A stretch of 64,000 nucleotides of DNA from Gottfriedia solisilvae (GTDB taxonomy: Bacteria; Bacillota; Bacilli; Bacillales; Bacillaceae_G). The translations under genes and the position numbers were made by a program. The DNA lies in assembly GCF_002128405.1 (NCBI RefSeq), contig NZ_NETJ01000004.1, positions 186,001-250,000 on the forward strand, in the 5' to 3' direction. Of the stretch, positions 25,010 through 34,084 are shown one piece after another. The notes beneath the pieces are model-generated. The model did not search any database. It had not been told where the DNA came from and saw only the letters and a list, made by a program, of their open reading frames with translations. Position 1 is the first letter of the stretch. Every line of letters starts with the position of its first letter.

Positions 25010-25999
25010 CTATTTTCCCTTTGCCCATAAAACCCTTGAATCAATATGACGAACTAATCGATGGACTGACGGTTTAAATCCATTTTTTGACCAAAATCTT
25101 GAAGATTCTAGATTTGTCATTCTCCAGTCAGTCTCGCAACTTGTATAACCTAATTTCTTTGCATGAGTAAGACCATTTTGTAATAAAGCTGAGCCTACAC
25201 CCATTCCTCTAGCAGACTCAACTGTCGCACCAACCACCAAACTTACACATGAATCTGGTATTAGCATATTTTCATCTGATGTTTCTGCTGGCATATAAAC
25301 TTGAAAACCAACGACTTCACCTTGGTGAATGGCTAACCAAAATGTAACTGTTTCATCATCTATTAATTCAGCATACCCATCTTGATAATCAACTCTTTCT
25401 TCTATAAAACCAGGTGCGAATACTGGAGATTTAGCTTGATGCTCCATAATAACAGTCGCCAATGCTCGAATATCTTTTTCATCATCTTTAGATGCTAAAC
25501 GGATTTGAAGATCTGGATGAATACGATTTGGCTCTATCCCCTCTGAAATGTCACGAATTCCGTGGACTTGTTCATATGCAAATCCTAAACGAAACCAAGT
25601 ATTCAACATATTTGCATCACCGCTTGGTACCATCACGTAATGATGGAAAGAACCATTATTGACCATTTCGCTTGCAAATACAGCGTACAACTCACGGTAT
25701 AATTCTTCATTTTCCCCTTGAGCAATTGCTACTCCCGCATACTGAATCCATGTATGGCGTTCACGGTTTTTATCAGTTTGAATTGTACCAATCATATAAC
25801 CAACTAACAGATCGTCTTTTATTGCTGCTACGCCAATCCAACTCTTCGCAACCAATGATTCAATTGCTTTCTTTGCATACGCTATTTCTTCAAACTTAAC
25901 TGGCAATTCTTTATTTACTTTTCTCTCATTTTGATGCCTTATCGCAAGTAAACTTGCTGCATCATCTATATAAGAATGTTTAAACTCTACAATTTTCAT
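25010..25999 (-). CDS. Tandem-domain GNAT acetyltransferase
   Basis: About 329 residues with two GNAT folds. The N-terminal one (1-160) is degenerate, while the C-terminal one (about 165-325) has a good acetyl-CoA motif 'SLVVGATVESARGMGVGSALLQNGLTHAKKLGY' with 'ARGMGVG'. 'ESSRFWSKNGFKPSVHRLVRHID' closes it. The start after GGAGGTTTATG is the second of two adjacent ATGs. Substrate unknown. Confidence 0.8.
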   Translation of the reverse strand: MKIVEFKHSYIDDAASLLAIRHQNERKVNKELPVKFEEIAYAKKAIESLVAKSWIGVAAIKDDLLVGYMIGTIQTDKNRERHTWIQYAGVAIAQGENEELYRELYAVFASEMVNNGSFHHYVMVPSGDANMLNTWFRLGFAYEQVHGIRDISEGIEPNRIHPDLQIRLASKDDEKDIRALATVIMEHQAKSPVFAPGFIEERVDYQDGYAELIDDETVTFWLAIHQGEVVGFQVYMPAETSDENMLIPDSCVSLVVGATVESARGMGVGSALLQNGLTHAKKLGYTSCETDWRMTNLESSRFWSKNGFKPSVHRLVRHIDSRVLWAKGK

Positions 26000-26061
26000 C
26001 ATAAACCTCCGTAACTAAAAAAAAAAAAGAGTGTATTTCTTTCGACTCTATTAACTTCAAT

Positions 26062-26105
26062 AAAAAGAGCACTACTTCCTGCTAAAGAAGTAATGCTCTT
26101 TTTAT
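26062..26105 (-). terminator. Terminator of the ywqG-like gene
   Basis: AAAAAGAGCA / TGCTCTTTTT with an inner TACTTC (26073-26078) / GAAGTA (26087-26092). Confidence 0.8.
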
Positions 26106-26115
26106 ACTGACATAA

Positions 26116-26904
26116 CTAGCAACAATCCCAATTGTATAGGACATTCGTAAAATTTTTATTTAATAAATCTTCTCTAGAAATAAAGAAGTTTGCAACTCCA
26201 ACATCACCAAACATACAGTCAATTAAATCATCCGAATCAATTTGTAAAAGTAATATAGGGTACTCGTCTTTATTTCTAGGATCGGCCTGTGTAAAGTATG
26301 GATAGCCACCAATTCGATGACCGTCTCCTACAAACTTTTCAATATATAATTCATGTAAATCATTACAATTTTCATGCTCTATTTTTTGATCGAGTGGAAT
26401 ATTTTCTTCTATTATATCAAAATCAACTGAAAAAGCTGACACAGGTTGAACTACCAAATCAAATGTCATACCTGCCTCTTTTCCAATAGGAAACTCTATT
26501 TCTCTATCATCCGTCACAAATGAGAAATCTTCAATTAAATCTGTTTCATTTAATTGCTCATGATAAATCAGTTTAAAGTTATTCTGTTTAGCTGGTTCAT
26601 CGAAATCAATACCATAAACGTCATCATCAGCTGATATGTAAAATTGTAGCAAACCCGAGTTTGGAAACTCGTTCATTTGTGGTATCTCTGAAAAATTTAT
26701 TTGTGCAAGGAGCTTCATCGGTTCCCCATTTTCATCCTTTGGATATTCCATTTGTTTAGGAAAATACGGATCACCACAAAACTTACTTTCTGTTAAACTC
26801 GTCTTTCGAACATCAGGCTGAATGACCACTGAGTCCTTAACTGTCGACTCTATTAGATCCTTGAAGTTTAACAATTCTTTCGGTATTTCTAAACTTTTCA
26901 CCAT
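26116..26904 (-). CDS. DUF1963 (YwqG) family protein
   Basis: About 262 residues. The YwqG features are visible: 'LTESKFCGDPYFPKQMEYP' (G-G-x-P-x-x-P-like entry), 'PMKLLAQINFSEIP', 'GLLQFYISADDDVYGIDFD', 'HRIGGYPYFTQADPR' and 'ILLLQIDSDD'. Function unknown in the family. The start at 26904 (GTAGGTG upstream) is preferred over the longer frame beginning at 26949. It stands alone with its own terminator. Confidence 0.8.
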   Translation of the reverse strand: MVKSLEIPKELLNFKDLIESTVKDSVVIQPDVRKTSLTESKFCGDPYFPKQMEYPKDENGEPMKLLAQINFSEIPQMNEFPNSGLLQFYISADDDVYGIDFDEPAKQNNFKLIYHEQLNETDLIEDFSFVTDDREIEFPIGKEAGMTFDLVVQPVSAFSVDFDIIEENIPLDQKIEHENCNDLHELYIEKFVGDGHRIGGYPYFTQADPRNKDEYPILLLQIDSDDLIDCMFGDVGVANFFISREDLLNKNFTNVLYNWDCC

Positions 26905-27092
26905 GATACACCTACCTTTTTCCATTGTTAACTTAATCATATCAATCATCGCAAAATTGACAATTGCTTTATAAAATATATTCTACTAATCTCTATCAAA
27001 CACATTTCTTTAGATGAAAAAATCAGCTAATTTTTAACAGTTTTACTCACTATGTTATAATACTCAAAAACCAATTGAAAAGAGTGTTAAAC

Positions 27093-27833
27093 ATGGATAT
27101 TACATTTATTGGTTGTGGCGATGCATTTAGCAAAGTATTAGGGCATAATAGTGCCTTGCTTACTTTTAATCAGACAAATTTATTAATTGATATTCCAGAT
27201 TCGAACTACTATCGAATAGATAAAATGGGATTATCTTATAGTGATATTGATAACCTATATATCACTCACTTGCATGGAGATCATATTAATGGTCTTGAGA
27301 AATTAGCATACTTTAGAAAATTTATCTCTCCATTAGAGCAAAAAGATAAAACTGTGAAAAAGATTAATCTATACATACATGAAACATTGCTAGACGGTTT
27401 ATGGGAAAGTGTAAAAAATGGATTAAAATACACAAATGACGGTGAAAAAAAATTAGAGGATTACTTTAATATATATACTGTAACTGACGATTTTCAAATC
27501 GACGGCGTACTATTTAACTTAATTCAAAGTCAACATGTTCCAAACATGCCTGTTTTCGGTCTCTTTGTTGAAGACGAATTTTTCTATTCAGCAGATAGCG
27601 TATATAATCACCCACTATTACAAAGCTTACTTCCAAAAGTGAAGAAAATCTTTTATGATATTCATTTCTATCCATTTCCAATTCCAGTACATGCTAGTGT
27701 TCGAGATTTTGAAAAATTACAGATTGAGGACAAGGAAAAAGTCTATGCTATGCACTATGATGATAGTAAGGTAAATACCTTGTGCATTGAAGGTATAAAG
27801 CTAGTCCAACCATTTCAAAAAATTCATATTTGA
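27093..27833 (+). CDS. MBL-fold metallo-hydrolase (RNase Z-like)
   Basis: About 246 residues. 'ITFIGCGDAFSKVLGHNSALLTF' at the start and the metal-binding signature 'ITHLHGDHINGLEKL' (H-x-H-x-D-H) near residue 60. A second set of ligands is expected at 'IQSQHVPNMPVFGLFVEDEFFYSADSVYN' and 'YAMHYDD'. The fold is that of RNase Z/phosphodiesterase-like hydrolases, but the size is below RNase Z and no exosite arm is seen. Substrate is unknown. The ATG at 27093 is preferred to an upstream TTG. Confidence 0.75.
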   Translation: MDITFIGCGDAFSKVLGHNSALLTFNQTNLLIDIPDSNYYRIDKMGLSYSDIDNLYITHLHGDHINGLEKLAYFRKFISPLEQKDKTVKKINLYIHETLLDGLWESVKNGLKYTNDGEKKLEDYFNIYTVTDDFQIDGVLFNLIQSQHVPNMPVFGLFVEDEFFYSADSVYNHPLLQSLLPKVKKIFYDIHFYPFPIPVHASVRDFEKLQIEDKEKVYAMHYDDSKVNTLCIEGIKLVQPFQKIHI

Positions 27834-27840
27834 TAAATAT

Positions 27841-27875
27841 AAAAAACCACTGAATATGATTACTCAGTGGTTTTA
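27841..27875. terminator. Bidirectional terminator
   Basis: AAAACCACTGA (27843-27853) / TCAGTGGTTTT (27864-27874), between convergent genes. Confidence 0.85.
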
Positions 27876-27894
27876 CCTTCTAACATGACAATTC

Positions 27895-28263
27895 TTAATG
27901 ATATTCTAAGAACTCAATGCGATTTCCGAATGGATCATTCACAAAAAATCTTGTTCGACCTTCTATTGGGGGTTCTTCTTTTATTTCCATTTTTAGTGAA
28001 ATCAATCTTTCTCTTAAATTTTCAATATTTGTTACGATTAAACCAGGATGAGCTTTTTTAGGAGGTATATGATCTTCTTGGATACTAATATGAACTTCTT
28101 GATGACCACAACTAAACCAACAGCCACCTCTACCTTTTAAGTTATCTGGTTTCGGTATTTCTTTCATTCCAAGAATGTCGCCGTAAAATTCCCTTGCTCT
28201 ATCTTCCCCACCCTTTGGTGAAGTAATTTGAATATGATCGATGCCATTTATTTCAAAACCCAT
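27895..28263 (-). CDS. VOC family protein
   Basis: 122 residues: 'INGIDHIQITSPKGGEDRAREFYGDILGMKEI' with the first metal His, 'QEVHISIQEDHIP' in the middle and 'TRFFVNDPFGNRIEFLEY' with the terminal Glu. It is a complete single VOC module with intact putative metal ligands, related to glyoxalase-like dioxygenases or resistance proteins. Substrate unknown. Confidence 0.8.
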   Translation of the reverse strand: MGFEINGIDHIQITSPKGGEDRAREFYGDILGMKEIPKPDNLKGRGGCWFSCGHQEVHISIQEDHIPPKKAHPGLIVTNIENLRERLISLKMEIKEEPPIEGRTRFFVNDPFGNRIEFLEYH

Positions 28264-28342
28264 TTAATCCACCTCTTCATTCATCGTTCTATCACATTAA
28301 ATTATTTTACATCTTTAGCATATCAGAACAATTAAAAATGAA

Positions 28343-28371
28343 AAGCATTACCTCTAATTGAAGTAATGCTT
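28343..28371 (-). terminator. Terminator of the aromatic amino acid hydroxylase gene
   Basis: AAGCATTAC (28343-28351) / GTAATGCTT (28363-28371), just after the stop codon; moderate T-run. Confidence 0.65.
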
Positions 28372-28385
28372 CCCATAATGAACGA

Positions 28386-30122
28386 TTAAATTAATTTCAA
28401 ACCATTTGTAATCAGATTTTTCAGTGAATTAATTTTACTTAATTCTTCTAAATCCTTTTTAAGAGGTAATACTAAATGGTTTAATTTCGGATTTACAATT
28501 GATAATTCAAGTAATTCCAAACGTAATAACCAATCTTCTTTATGTGAACGATTTAGTTCATCATGCGTATCAATTAGCTTTTTAATACAATCATCACAGA
28601 ATGTATTCTTCTCTCTAATGACTCTAACTTGTTGGTATAGTTTTTCTAATTCAGTTAATGGTGCTGGCGTTTCCTCAACAACTTCTACTTCTTTTAGTGA
28701 ATCATTAAAGTAAGTAGCTGGATCAGCTGCACCTGGATAAGCTGATGTAACTTTAGAACCAACAGCCATATCAAAAGTGCCCCATTCCTTTTTAAACAAT
28801 TCCTTACCTTCATAAGTAACTGTGCAGTCTTCAAATGAAATTAAAGCGACTTTATCATTATTTTTGATGATATTCACAATTCTACCGGAAGCGCTTACAT
28901 TGCTCAAGAATTCTAAATCAACATAGTTTCCTACAACAATACCTAAATTTTTAAGCATGTCATCGTCACATTCTTCTAATTCTATATTTCCTTTAAGAAG
29001 TCCGATTGGTGTACCAAATCCTTTTGCATGGTAATCCTTACCGTGACCCTCTAATTGTTGATGATTTACTGATAATGCAGTCTCTCCAGTTGTATTAACA
29101 TAAATTGCTTCACCATTTTCATCCTTTAAAATTGCGTGAACAATTCCTGTTACACTTAAGCCTGAATTTAATTCAAATGTGGCAACACTTTTCGATTTTA
29201 ACGCCTTATCTAAGCTTTCAGTACCACCAATGCGGAATGCCATTGTATTTGCTAGTTCTTCAGCACCCTCCATTAGCTCTTCAAAGCTTTTACATACAAA
29301 TAGCTGTGATTGCATTTCCGTTACATTTTTTGGTTGCAACGTAGCAGCTTCTACAGTGAAAGGTAATCTCTCTACAGCATCTGTAAAGCAATGTGTACTT
29401 TCACCAACAGAAGATAATAAACCTGCGCCGTAAATTTTTGGTTGATCAACATCGCCTATTAAACCATATTCAACTGTTCTCCAAAATACACGTGAAATTT
29501 TTTCAGCTTCTGAAATTCCTACAATAGCGTTTTGTTTTTCCTCAACCAATCTTTGAGCTGCTGCTTTTTCTTCAGCAGTTGATTTTGGATCTTCCATCAC
29601 AATCGTTAAGTTTCTAACTGCCTCAAATAATTCCTGCTTTTCTTTTGTAGCAAAAGCTTTTGCACCAATTGAACCAATTTTTTGTACATACTCTCTAAAA
29701 ACTGGGTCAAATAAGATTGGAGCATGCCCAGCTGCTTCATGAATAATATCTGGTGCAGGTGTGTATTCGATGTTTGTAATCTTTCGGATCTCAGTAGCGA
29801 TTGGTAAAATTCCATTTGCCAATAATTCAAAAAATGCAGCCCCAGGAATTAATCCATTTACAATTCCAGCACCCCATCCAATTTTAGAAAGGCACTCGTT
29901 CATTTCAGCAACATTTGGAATTTTTTCCGTTTCAATTCCAGATTGTTTTAATCCATCAACAAATGCAGCGTGCGCTTTATCTTTTAAAGCATGATGATTT
30001 TGTCGCATAACATAACGCCACACAGCATGATCAATCGGTGTGTACAGATCATAATTTTGTTCCGACAAATATTGTTTTAAATGAGGTGGTATTATTTTTG
30101 TTTCAAAAGCAGCTTCTTTCAT
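28386..30122 (-). CDS. Biopterin-dependent aromatic amino acid hydroxylase (phenylalanine 4-hydroxylase type)
   Basis: 578 residues. The catalytic domain occupies about 1-300: iron ligands His128 and His133 in 'IIHEAAGHAPILFDP' and Glu218 in 'RVFWRTVEYGLIGD'. 'LLSSVGESTHCF' follows. The C-terminal half (300-578) is an extra domain, beta-rich and then helical with 'FCDDCIKKLIDTH', as in the long hydroxylases of the B. cereus group. It should convert phenylalanine to tyrosine. Two tandem T-box leaders upstream fit this role. SD AGGGGA precedes the ATG; the mRNA leader is about 1 kb long. Confidence 0.88.
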   Translation of the reverse strand: MKEAAFETKIIPPHLKQYLSEQNYDLYTPIDHAVWRYVMRQNHHALKDKAHAAFVDGLKQSGIETEKIPNVAEMNECLSKIGWGAGIVNGLIPGAAFFELLANGILPIATEIRKITNIEYTPAPDIIHEAAGHAPILFDPVFREYVQKIGSIGAKAFATKEKQELFEAVRNLTIVMEDPKSTAEEKAAAQRLVEEKQNAIVGISEAEKISRVFWRTVEYGLIGDVDQPKIYGAGLLSSVGESTHCFTDAVERLPFTVEAATLQPKNVTEMQSQLFVCKSFEELMEGAEELANTMAFRIGGTESLDKALKSKSVATFELNSGLSVTGIVHAILKDENGEAIYVNTTGETALSVNHQQLEGHGKDYHAKGFGTPIGLLKGNIELEECDDDMLKNLGIVVGNYVDLEFLSNVSASGRIVNIIKNNDKVALISFEDCTVTYEGKELFKKEWGTFDMAVGSKVTSAYPGAADPATYFNDSLKEVEVVEETPAPLTELEKLYQQVRVIREKNTFCDDCIKKLIDTHDELNRSHKEDWLLRLELLELSIVNPKLNHLVLPLKKDLEELSKINSLKNLITNGLKLI

Positions 30123-30352
30123 TTCTCAGTTCCCCTTTTTTTGTTTTTCACATAATAATCTATTACCTTACTTTCTTAAAAATACCCGTTCCATCTATTC
30201 TTGCTAAAGCTTTTTTCGAGCATTTCTAAGCAAGTGTTCATCATTAAACCATTTCTACTTTTTCCAAATTACTCCTTCTTTCCCCATAATCTTTTTTTAT
30301 TCTGTATAAATAGTCATACTCATCAATCAAAAACATCACTCCTTTCAAAACT
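30123..30352. other. AT-rich 5' UTR between the repeat and the hydroxylase start
   Basis: T-rich on plus, no ORF with a credible SD, and no promoter consensus I trust. It is part of the long leader if transcription starts at the promoter near 31100. Confidence 0.4.
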
Positions 30353-30510
30353 AGAAAAGTGGAACCGCCGCGCTCAGGACCGACAAGCATAAGATAAAGT
30401 TCAGTAAAGGTTGCTCTTTAACCTTTGCTGGGCTTTGGCTTATGACCTCGAGGGACTAGGGCGTGGAACTAGACATCATAAAAGTGAAACCGCCGCGCTC
30501 ATGACCGACT
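30353..30510. repeat. Non-coding repeat element inserted in the hydroxylase leader
   Basis: A 30-bp direct repeat (30355-30384 and 30480-30509, 28 of 30 identical, core 'ACCGCCGCGCTCA') brackets a segment. That segment holds a hairpin AAAGGTT/AACCTTT and a CATAAG/CTTATG pair. Its composition is GC-richer than the flanks. I recall similar 'CCGCCGCGCTCAGGACCGAC' elements scattered in Bacillaceae intergenic regions. It lies between the T-box terminators and the gene they control. Confidence 0.7.
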
Positions 30511-30542
30511 TTTAAAAACTGTCTATATTACAGGCCAAAAAT

Positions 30543-30800
30543 AAAAAAAATCCCTACTGTTTTCACAGTAGGGACGAACATTCAAGTCGCGGTACCACCC
30601 TAGTTATTAGTACACAAATGTACTGTACTAATATCTTCATTTCATAACGGCTCTTCGCCGTCTTCCCCTCACAGATTCGTTTCGAAGAAGATGCTCCAGG
30701 ACTGTAATTCATGTTGTTTTTTGTACTGATTTGCACCAACCATCAGCTCTCTGTCACAGGGAAAACATCACTACTTTGTTCCTTTCATTGCTTTACACTA
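30543..30800 (-). promoter_or_regulatory. T-box riboswitch A (gene-proximal), probable Tyr specifier
   Basis: On the minus strand: Stem I with AGTA and AGAGAG elements and apical 'GGTTGGTGCAAA' loop. The specifier region is GAATTACAG, with UAC at 30704-30706 followed by A. The antiterminator T-box core, GGGTGGTACCGCG, is at 30588-30600. The terminator stem TCCCTACTGT / ACAGTAGGGA (30551-30574) is followed by eight Ts. UAC (Tyr) is chosen over UUA because a purine normally follows the specifier. Confidence 0.9.
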
Positions 30801-30825
30801 TTCAATTGATTTTCTTCTAAAAATA

Positions 30826-31080
30826 AAAAAGTCCCTACTGTCTACACAGTAGGGACGAAATGGTTAAATTCGCGGTACCACCCTAAATTATTAGTATGTA
30901 AATTAGTATACTAATATCTTCATTTCATAACGGCTCTTCACCGTCTTCCCCTCACTATTTGCTTCGAGGAAGATGCTCAAGGATTGTAATTCATGTTGTT
31001 TTTTGTACTGATTTGCACCACCATCAGCTCTCTGTTACAGGGAAAACACCACTACTCGAGTTCCTATCATTGCTTTTCGT
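30826..31080 (-). promoter_or_regulatory. T-box riboswitch B (promoter-proximal), probable Tyr specifier
   Basis: Same architecture as copy A and very similar in sequence. Specifier UAC at 30986-30988, T-box core GGGTGGTACCGCG at 30871-30883, terminator stem GTCCCTACTGT / ACAGTAGGGAC (30831-30856) followed by Ts. RNA polymerase must read through both terminators to reach the hydroxylase gene. Confidence 0.9.
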
Positions 31081-31096
31081 CATTTGATTAATTACA

Positions 31097-31125
31097 ACTT
31101 TATTCCTAAACGAAACAAATGTCAA
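31097..31125 (-). promoter_or_regulatory. Sigma-A promoter of the tandem T-box leader
   Basis: On the minus strand TTGACA (31120-31125), 17-nt spacer, TAAAGT (31097-31102), just upstream of T-box B. Confidence 0.75.
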
Positions 31126-31500
31126 TAATTTTTTATTTTAAAAATAAAATTATATTAATATACTTAAATTCAGTTGGTCCTCTCAGATTAAAGTACCAAA
31201 AAATATATTTTATTAAATGAACAACTAACAGGACTAGCTGGACTAGTTGAATTTATAATTAAGCAAAATATACAATCGTATTCGATTCATACAAACACGG
31301 TCAGCTTTACATGGTCCGAACAGCAATCATCCTCAGTAATTACTTTCTACGGTGTCTCACAACATTTCTACTTCACAGAATCCTTACGTAACTGCTCAAT
31401 ACAGCTTCTCTGAATTTTATTATATTGTTATAGTTTTCAGTTTTATTCTAACAAAAATAATTCTAACTTTATCTTTAACCAAACTACGCAAAATCAATAG
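31126..31500. other. 375-nt AT-rich region without recognised feature
   Basis: A plus-strand frame at 31352-31573 lacks a ribosome binding site and runs into the terminator of the convergent ABC operon, so it is not called. A short direct repeat GGACTAGCTGGACTAG near 31230 has no obvious role. Confidence 0.4.
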
Positions 31501-31528
31501 AAAAAGCACAATCTTGATAGATTGTGCT
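31501..31528 (-). terminator. Terminator of the ABC-2 operon
   Basis: AGCACAATC (31505-31513) / GATTGTGCT (31520-31528); T-run on minus. Confidence 0.85.
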
Positions 31529-31539
31529 CATAAAATTAT

Positions 31540-32493
31540 TTATGCAGTTACATCTCGTTTTGAAAATACATAAAAAGCTAGGAATAGGAAAACAACTAAA
31601 TAACATACAAGTACGATGCATGAGAAAACCATCGTCATCCCTTCAACAAGAGGTGCTCCATCCATATATTGCATAAGATTTGTGTTTGCAAAAAGTATGT
31701 ATTTTGCCCATTCATATTTCGTTGCAACGATCGTAGTAATCACATTACCCATAAATAATAAAAATATAGATAAACCAATTGCGATCGTATTGTTTCTAAA
31801 GATTGTTGAGACCATAAAAGCCATCGTAGCAAGCATAAATGTCTCAATGAAACTTAATAAATATAGCTTTGCAGAATATAGTAAACGACTTTGCTCTTCA
31901 ACATGTCCATCAACATATGCTAAGTAAGATGGATTCCCATCAGCCGGTCCAAAAAGTATTAATCCTATTATTAGCGACGCACAAAATAAAACTGCTAAAA
32001 ATACAAGACCAAACAGAATACTAGTTAAATATTTTGATAAAATAATTTTACTTCTAGAATATGGTCTAATTAATAACAATTTAATCGTTCCCCAATTAAA
32101 TTCACTTGCTACAATATTTGCGGCTATTATAATTGTGAATAAACCGACTAGTACAATCACATCAGATGTGCTATCAATAAATGTCCAAACATTTCTCTCC
32201 TCATTCGGAGCTATATTATGTTTTATTCTATATTCATTGACCGCTATGTTTTTTTCAATAAATTTTCTATTTGGATCGTTTTTACCGGCTTCTTTTAAAT
32301 CTTTTTTCAGTGAATCCGTATCTTGTTGTAGTACTTGTTTCCATTTATCATTAGTTACTTGTTGAGATTTACCTTCCGAATATTTTGTAAAAGCACCTAC
32401 TACTCCTACTAAAATAATAACAAGAGCAATCATGACAAGTGTTCCCGGTCTTTTTATAATTTTTATCCATTCATTTTGTATCAATTTTATCAT
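31540..32493 (-). CDS. ABC-2 type transporter permease
   Basis: About 317 residues. N-terminal transmembrane helix (MIALVIILVGVVGAF), an extracytoplasmic loop of about 80 residues, then five more helices in the C-terminal part, with 'NIVASEFNWGTIKLLLIRPYSRSKIILSKYLTS', the ABC-2 coupling-helix signature. It partners the ATPase encoded 70 nt upstream. Similar pairs export peptides such as bacitracin or act in envelope homeostasis; the substrate here is unknown. The second ATG (32493) has the better SD spacing. Confidence 0.8.
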   Translation of the reverse strand: MIKLIQNEWIKIIKRPGTLVMIALVIILVGVVGAFTKYSEGKSQQVTNDKWKQVLQQDTDSLKKDLKEAGKNDPNRKFIEKNIAVNEYRIKHNIAPNEERNVWTFIDSTSDVIVLVGLFTIIIAANIVASEFNWGTIKLLLIRPYSRSKIILSKYLTSILFGLVFLAVLFCASLIIGLILFGPADGNPSYLAYVDGHVEEQSRLLYSAKLYLLSFIETFMLATMAFMVSTIFRNNTIAIGLSIFLLFMGNVITTIVATKYEWAKYILFANTNLMQYMDGAPLVEGMTMVFSCIVLVCYLVVFLFLAFYVFSKRDVTA

Positions 32494-32566
32494 GGTCATA
32501 TTCCCTTCTCTTAGAAATACTCAAAGTATGTATTTACAGTTAATTTCACTATCTTACATCGTTGAA

Positions 32567-33463
32567 TTAAACATTCGTTATTTCAAGGAAACGGTCTTCT
32601 AATGTTTTTGAATTCACCTTAATTCCATATATTTTTATGCCTGCGTGCACTAATTTTTCAATAATATCTGGAACGCCTTCTCTAGATGCTTGAACATAAA
32701 TATCACCTTCATTAATCTCAACACTATATTTAGACAGTACTTTTTGAGCAGCACTTATATCACTAACTTCAACAATATATGTTTGAGATTCTTCGTTAAT
32801 CAGCTCATTTACCGTTTGGACACCAACGAGCTGACCTTTTTGAATAATACCAATTCGATCACACATCATTTCCATCTCAGATAAAAGATGACTAGATACA
32901 ATGACAGCCATCCCTTTTTCTCGTGTTAATTTTTGCAAATAATCCCTCATCTCACGAATACCAGCTGGGTCAAGTCCATTGGTTGGCTCATCTAAAATAA
33001 GAACTTTTGGATCATGCAATAAGCATTGAGCTAGTCCCAAACGCTGCCTCATACCGAGTGAATATGTTTTGACTTTATTGCGAATCGCACTTGTTAAACC
33101 TACAAGCTCTACAACCTCATCAATTTTCTCTTTTGTGATCCCTTGTACCATTCTTGCATATTGCATTAAATTATCGTATCCGCTTAGGAATTTATATAAC
33201 TCTGGATTTTCAACGATCGCACCAATATTCGCAACAGCTTTTTCAAAGTCCGTTTTTATGCTATTTCCGTTGATTATTACATCACCTTCAGTAATACTCA
33301 TTAGTCCAACCATCATTCTAATAGTCGTTGTCTTACCAGCACCATTTGGACCTAAAAAGCCAAAAACTTCTCCTTCATAAATATCAAAACTTAAATCAGA
33401 AACTATTTTCTTATTTTTGATTACTTTCGTTAAACCTTTCATTTGTACAATCGATTTTCCCAT
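32567..33463 (-). CDS. ABC transporter ATPase (BcrA-like drug/peptide export group)
   Basis: 298 residues. Walker A GPNGAGKTT near 38-46, Q-loop 'GAIVENPELYKFLSGYDNLMQYA', signature YSLGMRQR near 135-142, Walker B 'VLILDEPTNGLDPAGI', switch 'SSHLLSEMEMMCDRIGII'. The C-terminal extension is typical of DrrA/BcrA ATPases. AAAGGAGGACAAC precedes the ATG. No two-component system or other regulator adjoins. Confidence 0.85.
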   Translation of the reverse strand: MGKSIVQMKGLTKVIKNKKIVSDLSFDIYEGEVFGFLGPNGAGKTTTIRMMVGLMSITEGDVIINGNSIKTDFEKAVANIGAIVENPELYKFLSGYDNLMQYARMVQGITKEKIDEVVELVGLTSAIRNKVKTYSLGMRQRLGLAQCLLHDPKVLILDEPTNGLDPAGIREMRDYLQKLTREKGMAVIVSSHLLSEMEMMCDRIGIIQKGQLVGVQTVNELINEESQTYIVEVSDISAAQKVLSKYSVEINEGDIYVQASREGVPDIIEKLVHAGIKIYGIKVNSKTLEDRFLEITNV

Positions 33464-34031
33464 GTTGTCCTCCTTTTAAGCTGTTTAACAGTATTTCAAA
33501 ATAAAATAAATCCACCATACATCTTATTCTATTAAATTAATAGAAATCCTTTAAAAATGTTAAATTTTTCCTTTTTTATAATGATATGTGAACTCTATTG
33601 TATATTTTATGCACTTAATCTAGATAAAAAATCAGATTGTACAATCAAAAATGAAACAAGCGTAATATAATATACAAATGGAACAGTGAGCTAATTTTTA
33701 TAAGTTCATAGACAAAAAATGGCCTCACATTAAGTCTATACCATAAAGAAGTACAGATAGAGATTATTGGAGCTTAACATAAAGTTAGACACAGCTCGTT
33801 CTTGAAACATACTTTTAAACAATTTGTCATACGATTTAACACAATTCAATACGTAATGCTCCTAAATGAAATAGTATCAACTGATGATCGATATTCACAT
33901 GCCTAACTATGCGATTTTGATGGAGGATACTTGATTGGTAAACTATTTAAAATTATTTATGTATATTATTTTTTTACTTATCGCAATTTATTTGGATATA
34001 AAATTGTAACTTGTAACCCTTTTGAGCAGAT
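33464..34031. other. Long intergenic region, no clear gene
   Basis: A 60-codon plus-strand frame starting with TTG at 33931 has GGAGG four nt upstream. It reads through the terminator hairpin at 34032-34065, and its product is a low-complexity Tyr/Phe/Ile string. I do not call it. The remainder is AT-rich. Confidence 0.4.
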
Positions 34032-34070
34032 AAAAGAGAAAACCAAACTGATGGTTTTCTCTTTTTTTAT
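34032..34070 (+). terminator. Orphan terminator upstream of bioY
   Basis: AAAAGAGAAAACCA (34032-34045) / TGGTTTTCTCTTTT (34052-34065) with a T-run. No called gene precedes it on plus. Confidence 0.8.
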
Positions 34071-34084
34071 ATCGTATTTAGTTA

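Noticed and set aside
30201-30392. 63-codon ORF entering the repeat element before the hydroxylase gene
   Set aside because: No ribosome binding site; its end is encoded by the repeat.
31352-31573. 73-codon plus-strand ORF
   Set aside because: No SD, low-complexity product, overlaps the terminator and 3' end of the convergent ABC permease gene.
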